7,265 bases of DNA from a bacterium (GTDB lineage Bacteria > UBP14 > UBA6098 > B30-G16), in NCBI GenBank assembly GCA_027064665.1, contig JAMOPH010000361.1, positions 1 through 7,265 on the forward strand, written 5' to 3'. The notes below the pieces were generated by a model. The model was not told the origin of the DNA. It saw only the letters and a program-made list of their open reading frames with translations, and did not search any database. Below, one piece after another: positions 1 through 6,602 of this stretch. The position numbers and the translations under genes were made by a program. The first letter of the stretch is position 1. Every line of letters begins with the position of its first letter.

Positions 1-610
1 TTCTGCGGCATTCCGGACAGAGGACACGGTATAGGTCCTCACGGGTGAAAAATTCCTTGGGTTTGCCGGTTTCTGTGTCAGCCGCACCGAGTTCCTTCAT
101 CCGGGTGACAAAAAGCGTCTGGTTCTGGAAAGCACGGGTGCCAAGTTTTTCCGCAAGATAGAGAAGATGTTTTTTGCTCGTTATCGGCTTGCCGCACTTT
201 TCGCACAGAACAAGTTCGCCCTCAATCTGCTCGGTGACCTCGGACAAATCAAGAGTGGAGAGGTCAAACTCGTTGGTTATCTTAATTCCCGCCTTATCAC
301 CGAAAATGTTCCCGTCTCCAACCGTGCAATACTGAGCACACATACTGCACCAGATACATCTGGCGTAATCGCGGAACATAATCCGGATGGCGGTGCCATC
401 CTCTTTGATTATGTCCCTTTTCTCAATGGCGTTCACCGGGCAGATGTTCGCGCAGGCGCCGCAGAGGATGCAGTTCTCCTCCACAAATACCGGTTTTCCT
501 CTAAATTCGGGGGTAACCTCCGGCGGTTTGAAGGGGAATTTAGTGGTATAGGGTCCCTTAAATACCGCCTTGAGAGCCTCCCCTATCTCACGGAGTTTCG
601 GCTTTTTCAA
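1..610 (-). CDS. hycF: HycF/MbhN-type 2[4Fe-4S] electron-transfer subunit with C-terminal four-cysteine element (3' end cut by window edge)
   Basis: From a TTG start at 610-608, 203 codons are open to the window edge. The protein has an N-terminal tail with YTTKFPFKPPEVTPEFRGKP, then two ferredoxin motifs, CILCGACANICP (Cys47, 50, 53, 57) and CIWCSMCAQYCT (Cys85, 88, 91, 95). These would hold two [4Fe-4S] clusters, as in NuoI, MbhN and HycF. The second motif ends in Thr rather than the usual Pro. Beyond the ferredoxin core, CEKCGKPIT (Cys136, 139) and CPECRR (Cys198, 201) form a likely metal-binding ribbon. The same arrangement (CxxCxxPF...CPECKR) is what I recall in HycF/HyfH of formate hydrogenlyase. 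TTG is the only plausible start: no ATG or GTG in frame follows the mnhG stop, and AGGAGG sits five bases before it. It should pass electrons to the hydrogenase core on the cytoplasmic face. Continuation past the edge is unknown. Confidence 0.9.
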   Translation of the reverse strand, partial: MKKPKLREIGEALKAVFKGPYTTKFPFKPPEVTPEFRGKPVFVEENCILCGACANICPVNAIEKRDIIKEDGTAIRIMFRDYARCIWCSMCAQYCTVGDGNIFGDKAGIKITNEFDLSTLDLSEVTEQIEGELVLCEKCGKPITSKKHLLYLAEKLGTRAFQNQTLFVTRMKELGAADTETGKPKEFFTREDLYRVLCPECRR

Positions 611-615
611 TTTGT

Positions 616-621
616 CCTCCT
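616..621 (-). promoter_or_regulatory. Ribosome binding site that fixes the TTG start of the iron-sulfur gene
   Basis: AGGAGG lies five bases before TTG (610-608). In this frame no ATG or GTG occurs between the mnhG stop and the conserved N-terminal region, so the site decides the start. It is a perfect Shine-Dalgarno core, which may offset the weak start codon. Confidence 0.8.
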
Positions 622-640
622 GATTATTTTCAAAACCACA

Positions 641-976
641 TTATTTGTTTTCAGAGTCTTCGGCATACAGGTCAATAACGGAGCCTTCCCAAAGTTTCAC
701 TCCGCCCTTGTGGGAGCCCCGTGCGAGTGCGTGGGCACCCGTGGGCGAGGAAATCAGAACGAACAGCGCACACAAAAGCGCCTTTATCCCGAGGGCACTA
801 AATCCATAGATGAAAAACACACCGAACAGCAAAAAGGCAGTGCCCAGCGTGACGCACTTTGTCGCCGCCTGAAGGCGGTTGTAGACATCGGGAAGGCGCA
901 CCAGACCGACACATCCCAGAAGGTCAAACACCACGCCGACCACTATAAATATATACCCAACGGTATCCCAGAACAT
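641..976 (-). CDS. mnhG: MnhG/MrpG/MbhC-type subunit
   Basis: This 111-residue membrane protein belongs to the MnhG family (PF03334), with three predicted helices (about 5-26, 40-58 and 62-78). The diagnostic GLVRLPDVYNRLQAATK lies at residues 24-40, and the SPTGAHALARGSHK segment (77-90), typical of the third helix end, is present. About 20 polar residues follow (GGVKLWEGSVIDLY and an acidic tail); such a tail is variable in the family. The ATG at 976 has AGGAGG (985-990) eight bases upstream. This is the last antiporter-type gene; the iron-sulfur gene follows after 30 bases in the same reading frame, separated by the TAA stop. Confidence 0.95.
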   Translation of the reverse strand: MFWDTVGYIFIVVGVVFDLLGCVGLVRLPDVYNRLQAATKCVTLGTAFLLFGVFFIYGFSALGIKALLCALFVLISSPTGAHALARGSHKGGVKLWEGSVIDLYAEDSENK

Positions 977-984
977 TGCCGATA

Positions 985-990
985 CCTCCT
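985..990 (-). promoter_or_regulatory. mnhG ribosome binding site overlapping the mnhF stop codon
   Basis: AGGAGG shares two bases with the TAG stop of mnhF and lies eight bases before the mnhG ATG. Ribosomes finishing mnhF would cover the mnhG site, which suggests coupled translation. Confidence 0.75.
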
Positions 991-1246
991 ATTCGTCAAA
1001 TCCTCTGTTTTCAAGGAATTTTCCGAGGGCGATGGTACCCACATACGACAGAAGCGCCCACGAGATTGCGATGTTGATATAGAAATCCTTTTCGGTCAAG
1101 ATAGCCAAAAGGGCGCAGAAACCGACCATCAGCGTGCCCAGAATATCAAGGGCGACAGCCCTGTCGGGCGGTGTGGGTCCCCTACCCATACGATAAATGC
1201 ACAACGCCACCGATAACACCAGTATGTAGATTAACACCGTAATCAT
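989..1246 (-). CDS. mnhF: MnhF/MrpF/MbhB-type subunit
   Basis: This small 85-residue membrane protein with three predicted helices (about 2-18, 31-51 and 57-76) belongs to the MnhF family (PF04066). The diagnostic GPTPPDRAVALD lies at residues 23-34 and contains the conserved aspartates (Asp28 and Asp34) of the sodium-translocating module. Its length is normal for the family. The start codon overlaps the mnhE stop as ATGA (1243-1246), a classic re-initiation junction. The TAG stop is itself part of the AGGAGG ribosome binding site for mnhG, which starts 12 bases later. Confidence 0.95.
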   Translation of the reverse strand: MITVLIYILVLSVALCIYRMGRGPTPPDRAVALDILGTLMVGFCALLAILTEKDFYINIAISWALLSYVGTIALGKFLENRGFDE

Positions 1247-1728
1247 TCAAATATCCTCCTGAGTATGGGTTCAAATCTTCCCGCTATATGTTCGGTCCAC
1301 TCTTTCACATCCTTCCCGCGGACATAAATCCAGTGGACATAGAGTTCATCACCTTTGATGTCCACAGTGAGTGTTCCCGGCGTCAGGGTTATTGAGTTCG
1401 CCAGAAATGTCTTAGCCATATCTGTGGTCAAACTGGTTTTGATTTTGACGATTCCGGGGCGTATAGGCAAATCCGGATGGATGACACGATAGGCGACATC
1501 AAGATTTGCGAGGACAATATACCAGATGAGATACGGGATATAGACCAACATCCAAAAAATTCTAACGGGATTGAACGCCCGTCCGACCTTGAACAGGAAT
1601 ATATCCCCCACAAGACCTACCGTAAGGGCAGAGACTATGGCACCGGCAATCACCTGCGCCGGGGCAAGAGACCAAGTCAGCAAAAGCCACAGCGCAAAAA
1701 GGATTATGAATTCCCCTATTGCTTTCAT
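1243..1728 (-). CDS. mnhE: MnhE/MrpE/MbhA-type subunit
   Basis: This 161-residue protein belongs to the MnhE family (PF01899). Two or three N-terminal helices (about 5-22, 24-45 and 57-79) are followed by a soluble cytoplasmic domain. The signatures HPDLPIRPG (84-92) and LANSITLTPGTLTVDI (109-124) are complete, and the domain runs on to the usual YVHWI segment. In Mrp and Mbh complexes this subunit packs with F and G at the distal end of the sodium-translocating module. The ATG at 1728 lies three bases after the mnhD stop, with AGGAGG at 1736-1741 inside the mnhD end. Its own last codons, AGG AGG for Arg-Arg, are the ribosome binding site of mnhF, and its TGA overlaps the mnhF ATG. Confidence 0.95.
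   Translation of the reverse strand: MKAIGEFIILFALWLLLTWSLAPAQVIAGAIVSALTVGLVGDIFLFKVGRAFNPVRIFWMLVYIPYLIWYIVLANLDVAYRVIHPDLPIRPGIVKIKTSLTTDMAKTFLANSITLTPGTLTVDIKGDELYVHWIYVRGKDVKEWTEHIAGRFEPILRRIFE
1255..1260 (-). promoter_or_regulatory. mnhF ribosome binding site inside mnhE
   Basis: The in-frame codons AGG AGG encode Arg-Arg near the MnhE C-terminus and at the same time form a perfect ribosome binding site eight bases before the mnhF ATG, which overlaps the mnhE TGA as ATGA. Confidence 0.78.
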
Positions 1729-1731
1729 ATC

Positions 1732-3210
1732 TCATCCTCCTATTACCATAGATATGTATTTCGCTTGATTGAGCAAATCATTGGCAGCGGGATTAAATAT
1801 AGAATCCATAAAGTAGTTATAGAACAAACCAACCCCTAAACACAGAACAGAGAGTATTGTTAAAACAATTGCCATAAGGACGGGGGATTCCTTCAACCTT
1901 TCATATTTTTCATTCAACTTACCTAATAAGGAGTATTTCATAACTTTGGTGAAACTTGCAAGAGTAAGCAAACTCACAAATGCAGCGACGCCGGCTGCAA
2001 CATACTGTTTAGCCATTATAGCGGCTATTATTATCAGCAATTTGCTAAAAAATCCATTAAACGGTGGAACTCCCGCTATAGACAAACTACCAGTGGCGGT
2101 GGCTAAACTTGTAATCGGCATTTTTTTCTTTAAACCGCCCATTTGACGCAAATCACGAGTGCCTGTGGCACTTTCAAGAGAACCTGCTGACAAGAACAAT
2201 AAGCTTTTAAACAAAGCATGGTTAAACATATGGAATAATGCAGCGGCTATACCCAAAGGAGTTCCGAGACCAATACCTATAGCCACATACCCCATCTGAC
2301 TAACCGAATGATAAGCCATAAGTCTTTTTATATCATATTGACCGAGTGCCAAAAACACTCCCACGACTGCACTAATAACCCCAAGCCATAATATTAAATT
2401 CAAAATTATATTAGGAGCACCAAAAACAGAATAAGTTATCCTTATTAGGGGATATACCCCAATGGCTTTTATTAGCACTCCTGAGAGCATCGCAGAGACA
2501 GGCGCCGGCGCCGATGGATGAGCATCCGGCAACCAGGCGTGGAACGGAACCAACCCCGCCTTCAATCCAAATCCGAACAAGAACATCGCCAGAGCGAAAA
2601 GCAACGCCTTGTTTGGAGGCATTCCGGAAACAAACCTCGCCACATCAGCCATATTAACCGAACCAGTCAAATTATATACTATCGCTATCCCTACCAGCAA
2701 CATCGTAGAAGCAATCGTGCCCAAAACCAAGTATTTGAATCCCGCCTCAAGTTCCTCGTGCTCAACGCCAAACCCAACAAGGGCATAACTGGCGATTGAG
2801 GCAATTTCAAGGAACACATAGAGGTTAAACAAATCTCCGGTAAGGACGACGCCGTTCATCCCAGCGAGCATAAGGATAAACAGGGCATAGAACTTGTTTT
2901 GAGCGGTGTATTTCTGCATATACGACACCGCATACACGCTCGCCAGAAACGCCACCATATTCACTACGAGCAACAAAACCTTACTTACAGAATCAAGGAC
3001 GAGGACGATTCCAAAGGGCGGGGGCCATCCCCCCATCCAGTATGTGCCGGCGTCCGCTCCCAGAAGGTCAATGGCAAACACCAGCGTGATTAATGTAGTT
3101 ATTGGCGCAAACAATGCACCGGCATTTCTCCACGCCTTCCCAATTAACAGTATCAACACTGCGCTCAACAGCGGTATTCCGACCGATAGTGGTAACATCA
3201 CACTCGCCAT
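1732..3210 (-). CDS. mnhD: MnhD/MrpD/MbhH-type antiporter-like membrane subunit
   Basis: This 492-residue protein is the second full antiporter-like subunit of the operon (PF00361), of usual MrpD length with about 14 helices. The key residues are intact: Glu135 in YVFLEIASIASY, Lys217 in FGLKAGLVPFHAWLPDAHP, Lys248 in VLIKAIGVYP, Lys335 in NHALFKSLLF and Lys390 in NGFFSK. QYDIKRLMAYHSVSQMGY (291-308) is the family block. Glu135 and Lys217 match the residues shown to be needed for transport in MrpD. The ATG at 3210 is preceded by AAGGAG with normal spacing. The last codons (GGA GGA TGA) form the ribosome binding site of mnhE. The DNA is odd in one respect: the half encoding roughly residues 250-492 (1732 to about 2460) is near 39% G+C by my line counts, clearly lower than the sequence just upstream at 2461-2640 (over 50%), while the protein stays fully conserved. 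Confidence 0.95.
   Translation of the reverse strand: MASVMLPLSVGIPLLSAVLILLIGKAWRNAGALFAPITTLITLVFAIDLLGADAGTYWMGGWPPPFGIVLVLDSVSKVLLLVVNMVAFLASVYAVSYMQKYTAQNKFYALFILMLAGMNGVVLTGDLFNLYVFLEIASIASYALVGFGVEHEELEAGFKYLVLGTIASTMLLVGIAIVYNLTGSVNMADVARFVSGMPPNKALLFALAMFLFGFGLKAGLVPFHAWLPDAHPSAPAPVSAMLSGVLIKAIGVYPLIRITYSVFGAPNIILNLILWLGVISAVVGVFLALGQYDIKRLMAYHSVSQMGYVAIGIGLGTPLGIAAALFHMFNHALFKSLLFLSAGSLESATGTRDLRQMGGLKKKMPITSLATATGSLSIAGVPPFNGFFSKLLIIIAAIMAKQYVAAGVAAFVSLLTLASFTKVMKYSLLGKLNEKYERLKESPVLMAIVLTILSVLCLGVGLFYNYFMDSIFNPAANDLLNQAKYISMVIGG
1736..1741 (-). promoter_or_regulatory. mnhE ribosome binding site inside mnhD
   Basis: AGGAGG is formed by the last Ile-Gly-Gly codons of mnhD and lies seven bases before the mnhE ATG, with the mnhD TGA between them. 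Confidence 0.75.
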
Positions 3211-3239
3211 AGGTCACTCCTTCTTATTTGAAAATTTTA

Positions 3240-3590
3240 TTATCCCTTCAACCTGCGAATCTCACTCATATCAAAGGTTCTGTATTTCTCATAGAGTCTC
3301 ATAGCATAGGCAGCCATAAGAGCCAGAGTTCCCAGCCCGATTACGATTGAGGTCAGCACCAGCGCCTGCGGAAGCGGGTCTACTCCATACTGCGCAAAAT
3401 GAACACGATTCTCATCCGGCATAAGAATCGGAGCAATTCCATTGTGCCTGTAGCCGATAAGTATCAAAAACAGATTGACAGAATACTCCATAAGAACCAT
3501 ACCTATAATCTTTTTAATCAGATGCCGCTTTGCGATAAGACAATAAATGCCGATAACGAGAATGACCATATCCAGAATATAGACAACCAT
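3240..3590 (-). CDS. mnhC: MnhC/MrpC/MbhG-type subunit (NuoK-like)
   Basis: This 116-residue membrane protein with three predicted helices (about 4-20, 26-47 and 76-99) belongs to the MnhC/NuoK family (PF00420). The hallmark VDPLPQALVLTSIVIG (about 70-85) is present, as is Glu35 in the second helix (VLMEYSVNLF), corresponding to the conserved helix glutamate of NuoK-type proteins. The loop of about residues 48-70 is of normal length for the family. In the complex it sits next to MnhD and MbhDE and helps carry ions through the membrane arm. The ATG at 3590 lies one base after the mnhB stop, with an AGGAGGAGG site encoded by the last mnhB codons. The C-terminus (from residue 100) is charged and probably cytoplasmic. 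mnhD follows after 29 bases. Confidence 0.94.
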   Translation of the reverse strand: MVVYILDMVILVIGIYCLIAKRHLIKKIIGMVLMEYSVNLFLILIGYRHNGIAPILMPDENRVHFAQYGVDPLPQALVLTSIVIGLGTLALMAAYAMRLYEKYRTFDMSEIRRLKG

Positions 3591-3591
3591 A

Positions 3592-4071
3592 CTATTCCTC
3601 CTCCTTTATTATCAACCTTCCATAGATTGACAGACCAATAAATATTGCGTAAAGGCAGGCACCGACTTTCACGCCAATCGCTATATTAGCCAGAGGAATT
3701 ATTCCCGCAGAAACCAGATGGAACGGCTTTCCGTGCCAGATGAAGTTGTAGAGGAAATATCCAGAATTGAGCCCTAAAAATCCCAAGATGATAAATGCCA
3801 GCATACCGATATTATCCCAGAACGAAGCCCAGAAATCGCTGAATTTGTGCAGAGCCATTTTCCTGCTGAAGGCGAGCATCATCAAAGTGTAAGCGATTGC
3901 CAGAATAACACCGCCTGCAAATCCTCCACCGGGCGTCAGATGACCATACAGAATGATATAGAAGGCGAACAGTATTATAACCGCAATCATCATCCGGGCG
4001 ACGGTCTTGACAATCAGCGACATCCCGGTGTGGTCGTCGTGAATTATTTGTTCAATGTCCTTTTGCTTCAT
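3592..4071 (-). CDS. mnhB: MnhB/MrpB/MbhF-type cation antiporter subunit
   Basis: This 159-residue membrane protein of the MnhB family (PF04039) carries both family signatures: GHLTPGGGFAGG at residues 43-54 and LANIAIGVKVGACL at about 127-140. About four membrane helices are predicted (roughly 22-42, 51-67, 86-108 and 128-149). A hydrophilic N-terminus of about 18 residues (KQKDIEQIIHDDHTG) precedes the first helix and is probably cytoplasmic. In Mrp and Mbh complexes this subunit belongs to the MrpA-C/B/C/E/F/G module thought to carry sodium exchange. The ATG at 4071 has GGAGG eight bases upstream and lies 17 bases after the MbhDE stop. The last codons (KEEE, then TAG) contain the ribosome binding site of mnhC, whose start follows after a single base, so the two are very likely coupled in translation. 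Confidence 0.94.
   Translation of the reverse strand: MKQKDIEQIIHDDHTGMSLIVKTVARMMIAVIILFAFYIILYGHLTPGGGFAGGVILAIAYTLMMLAFSRKMALHKFSDFWASFWDNIGMLAFIILGFLGLNSGYFLYNFIWHGKPFHLVSAGIIPLANIAIGVKVGACLYAIFIGLSIYGRLIIKEEE
3597..3604 (-). promoter_or_regulatory. mnhC ribosome binding site inside mnhB
   Basis: GGAGGAGG is encoded by the Lys-Glu-Glu-Glu end of mnhB and lies six bases before the mnhC ATG; the mnhB TAG and the mnhC ATG are separated by one base. Confidence 0.75.
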
Positions 4072-4088
4072 ATCTCATACCTCCGGGA

Positions 4089-4649
4089 TTATTCGGGGAT
4101 ACCGACTTTGACATAGTCTTCCTCGTAAATCTTTTTCTTTCCACGGGACCTCAAAATCACAAAGGCGCCCAAAATTGAGGTGAATATCACCACAGCCTCG
4201 CCGAGGGTATCATAGGCACGATAGTCCAGAATAACCGCCGCAACCGTGTTTGCAGCGCCAGTCTCCTCAAGTCCGGCGGAAAGATAGTGCTGACTTACTC
4301 TCATAAGCGGAGTTCCGAAGGGAGTCATATCCACAAAAGCCCATATGCAGAACCCCACAAAGATTCCCACAAATACCAGCCCCGCAATGTTGGCGAAACT
4401 GTCAATCTTGCGCTCAATAGCCTCGTTGTCCGCCTTGGTGGTAACGCGGATGAGAATAATCAAACTCAACACCTCAACGATAACCTGCGTGATGGCGATA
4501 TCCGGCGCTTTGAGGAACAGAAACAGCACACTCACACCGAAACCAACAACACCGGCGGCAATCACCGCAGAAAGCATATTTTTGGTTTCCACGGCGATAA
4601 TCGCACCTATTATCATCAACACCAGCATTATTATGAAGAATGTCTCCAT
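4089..4649 (-). CDS. Fused MbhD-MbhE membrane subunit (MrpA C-terminal equivalent)
   Basis: This 186-residue membrane protein joins two units that are separate (MbhD, MbhE) in Pyrococcus-type Mbh but are the C-terminal end of MrpA in antiporters. Residues 1-70 are the MbhD/DUF4040 part, with VETKNMLSAVIAAG (20-33), KAPDIAITQ (47-55) and Glu59 in a helix. Residues about 84-168 are the MbhE part, ending in AAVILDYRAYDTLGEAVVIFT (split here around Asp142 and the DTLGE at 147-151), the typical signature before a final membrane helix. The tail from 169 is charged and presumably cytoplasmic. I predict four to five membrane segments. The ATG at 4649 is preceded by AGGAGG nine bases upstream, and the gene follows the NuoL-like gene after 24 bases. 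In known complexes this part helps form the ion-translocation path between the antiporter subunits and MnhB/MnhC. The single-gene fusion is the arrangement I recall for Mbx/MBS rather than Mbh. Confidence 0.9.
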   Translation of the reverse strand: METFFIIMLVLMIIGAIIAVETKNMLSAVIAAGVVGFGVSVLFLFLKAPDIAITQVIVEVLSLIILIRVTTKADNEAIERKIDSFANIAGLVFVGIFVGFCIWAFVDMTPFGTPLMRVSQHYLSAGLEETGAANTVAAVILDYRAYDTLGEAVVIFTSILGAFVILRSRGKKKIYEEDYVKVGIPE

Positions 4650-4673
4650 ATATACAATCCTCCTTTATTATTT

Positions 4674-6584
4674 TCACTGCAATATGGATATAAGATGAGT
4701 TCTCAGAATTATCATAATACACACCAATCCTATAATAGCCCAGGTCAAATAATGAGACAAAATTCCATTATGCAACACCTTCAGCGGGCGCACAAACAGA
4801 GACTCGCCCAATTTACTGATATATCTATATGGGTCAAACGCACCCTCTTCGGCATCAGGAAGAATAGTTCTAAGTATCGGTAACTCTTTAATAGTATTGT
4901 AGAATCCCGTCCCCGGCACACGGGTGGATTCGTAGTCAAATATATGATATCCCGTCAGCGTGCCGGGTTTGATACCGCCGATAAACATCTCATCACGCCT
5001 TGACCTGAGCGCCTTGCCAGCAGCATAGTAAATCCAGGCAACCACAAAGCCCAGCAACATCAACCCGAACATCAAAAGCGGCTGCCAGTATGCAGAACCA
5101 AATCCAACGGTGGTCCAGGAAACTTTATCCACCGAAAAGCCCAGGGCATCTGCAAACGGCTTTATAACCAGCGATGGGAAAAGCCCGGTTATCACACACA
5201 CGATAGCAATCACCCACACGGGGAAAACATAGGCGAACCCGCCAGAACCCTTGACCTTCTCCTCAATCTCCGGCGGCGTGGGTCCGAAGAATGTGGAGTG
5301 TAAAACCTTGATGAAACTTGCCAGCGTCAGTCCGCTTCCGAACATCGCAATTACCATAAGAATCGGGCGCTTTGCCTCAACCAACCCCTGATAAATCATC
5401 CACTTTGAGGCGAACCCGTTGAACGGCGGCACACCGGAAATCGCAAAGGCGAATATCAACATAGGCCAGAACAGCCCCTTCATCTTCCTGCCGAGACCTC
5501 CCAATTTTTCAAGGTCGGTGGTACCGGCTTCCTTCTCTATTGCGCCGGCGCCGAGGAACAACCCGCCCTTGTAAAGGGCATTGTTGAGCATATGGAACAG
5601 TCCGCCCAAAATTCCAACAACCGTGCCTGTCCCAATTCCCAGAACCATATACCCCGCCTGACTGACGGCGTGGTATGCCAGAAGTTTCCGCAAATCGTGC
5701 TGAAGCATAGCCATCACAACCGCCACGATGAGCGAGACAGCACCAACAATCATCATCGCCAGTTTGAGCCCCTCACTCAGATGGAACAGATTCCAGGAGA
5801 CCATAGTGAACAGATAAATTCCCATAAGTTTATCCAGTGAAGCGGGGATAAACGCCACCGCCGAAGTTGGACCGCCCTCGGCGGCACTGGGCACCCACGA
5901 ATGCAACGGGAAAACACCGGCTTTCGCCAGCGCCGCAACTATTATAAGAAGATACAGCACCACATTTGTCCCCACCGAAAGCGGCAGACTGAGTTCGTCA
6001 AGAACGAGGGTGCCCTGAGTTGCCCAGATATATGCCACAGCGAAAAGCATCGCCGTCTCAGCAAGCCCCAAAACGACCAGAGTTTTCCCGGCGGCAAAGG
6101 GGGTCTTTTCATTATCCCCCAGTCCAATCAAACCGAACAGGAACACCGTTGAGAGTTCCCAGAAAACCACCAGCGAGAAAAGGTCTCCGGCGAGAAACAC
6201 CGCATTCGCCGCACCAATAGTCCACAGGACAAGACAATAATACCAGTTGTTGTGAAAAGCGCCTGCACGATATCTGGCGGAAAAGATGGTTGACAAAAAG
6301 GCGAATATCCCGGTGAACAGGACCATTATCGCACCAAGATGGGTAACCTTGAACAACACCTGTGTGGACAAACTCCCGAGGGTCACGGTGCCCAGATTAG
6401 CCACAGTTCCCTCAGCACCAAGAAGGCGCCACCCAAGATAAATCACATAGGCACTGACCACCAGCGTGAGCAGTTTTCTTACCCAGTCCAGAAATCCCTC
6501 AGCGCCCTTGACTCGGACAAGTATCAAACATATCAACCCCGCCAGTCCGGGCACCCATATTGTCTGAAAAATCAAACTTTCCAT
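4674..6584 (-). CDS. NuoL/MrpA-N-type antiporter-like membrane subunit (MbxH'-like) with C-terminal lateral-helix region
   Basis: This 636-residue polytopic membrane protein belongs to the proton-conducting antiporter family (PF00361) of complex I, Mrp antiporters and group 4 hydrogenases. The expected ion-path residues are visible: Glu143 in FWELSTVF, Lys221 in AKAGVFPLHSWVP, Lys252 in SLDKLMGIY, Lys339 in NNALYKGGLF and Lys394 in FASKW. The HDLRKLLAYHAVSQAGYM block (296-313) is a family hallmark. After the core, residues about 531-600 form a polar stretch with MFIGG and FDPYRYI, followed by a last membrane helix (about 605-628). This matches the lateral-helix end of MbxH', MbhI or MrpA. With the next gene it adds up to about 820 residues, close to a whole MrpA, so it can be read as the N-terminal piece of a split MrpA. 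The ATG at 6584 has AAAGGAG seven bases upstream. It likely pumps H+ or Na+; the ion cannot be told from sequence. The last ~80 bases are AT-rich. Confidence 0.92.
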   Translation of the reverse strand: MESLIFQTIWVPGLAGLICLILVRVKGAEGFLDWVRKLLTLVVSAYVIYLGWRLLGAEGTVANLGTVTLGSLSTQVLFKVTHLGAIMVLFTGIFAFLSTIFSARYRAGAFHNNWYYCLVLWTIGAANAVFLAGDLFSLVVFWELSTVFLFGLIGLGDNEKTPFAAGKTLVVLGLAETAMLFAVAYIWATQGTLVLDELSLPLSVGTNVVLYLLIIVAALAKAGVFPLHSWVPSAAEGGPTSAVAFIPASLDKLMGIYLFTMVSWNLFHLSEGLKLAMMIVGAVSLIVAVVMAMLQHDLRKLLAYHAVSQAGYMVLGIGTGTVVGILGGLFHMLNNALYKGGLFLGAGAIEKEAGTTDLEKLGGLGRKMKGLFWPMLIFAFAISGVPPFNGFASKWMIYQGLVEAKRPILMVIAMFGSGLTLASFIKVLHSTFFGPTPPEIEEKVKGSGGFAYVFPVWVIAIVCVITGLFPSLVIKPFADALGFSVDKVSWTTVGFGSAYWQPLLMFGLMLLGFVVAWIYYAAGKALRSRRDEMFIGGIKPGTLTGYHIFDYESTRVPGTGFYNTIKELPILRTILPDAEEGAFDPYRYISKLGESLFVRPLKVLHNGILSHYLTWAIIGLVCIMIILRTHLISILQ

Positions 6585-6602
6585 ATCCCGACTCCTTTAT
6601 TT

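Noticed and set aside
611..640. Possible separate promoter for the iron-sulfur gene in the 30-base spacer after mnhG
   Set aside because: It is too short to judge and has no recognisable -35/-10 pair; its only clear element is AGGAGG.
167..1216. Long open frame of 349 codons on the plus strand
   Set aside because: It lies antisense to three clearly conserved genes (iron-sulfur subunit, mnhG, mnhF), its translation is rich in Arg, Gln and His without domain features, and no ribosome binding site precedes it. It is a shadow frame.
2501..2512. Perfect 12-base palindrome GGCGCCGGCGCC, with a similar 10-base GCGCCGGCGC at 5542-5551
   Set aside because: Both sit inside coding sequence and encode conserved Ala/Gly/Pro-rich stretches of the antiporter-like proteins (SAPAPV in MnhD and AGA in the NuoL-like protein). 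Two copies are too few and too explained by codons to claim a site.
3211..3239. Possible terminator or promoter in the AT-rich mnhC-mnhD spacer
   Set aside because: The 29 bases contain no GC stem followed by a T run and no clear -35/-10 pair; the only clear element is the mnhD ribosome binding site.
4287..4883. 198-codon plus-strand open frame across the MbhDE / NuoL-like junction
   Set aside because: It is antisense to two conserved membrane proteins; the His/Asn/Gln-rich translation is what the reverse complement of hydrophobic codons gives.
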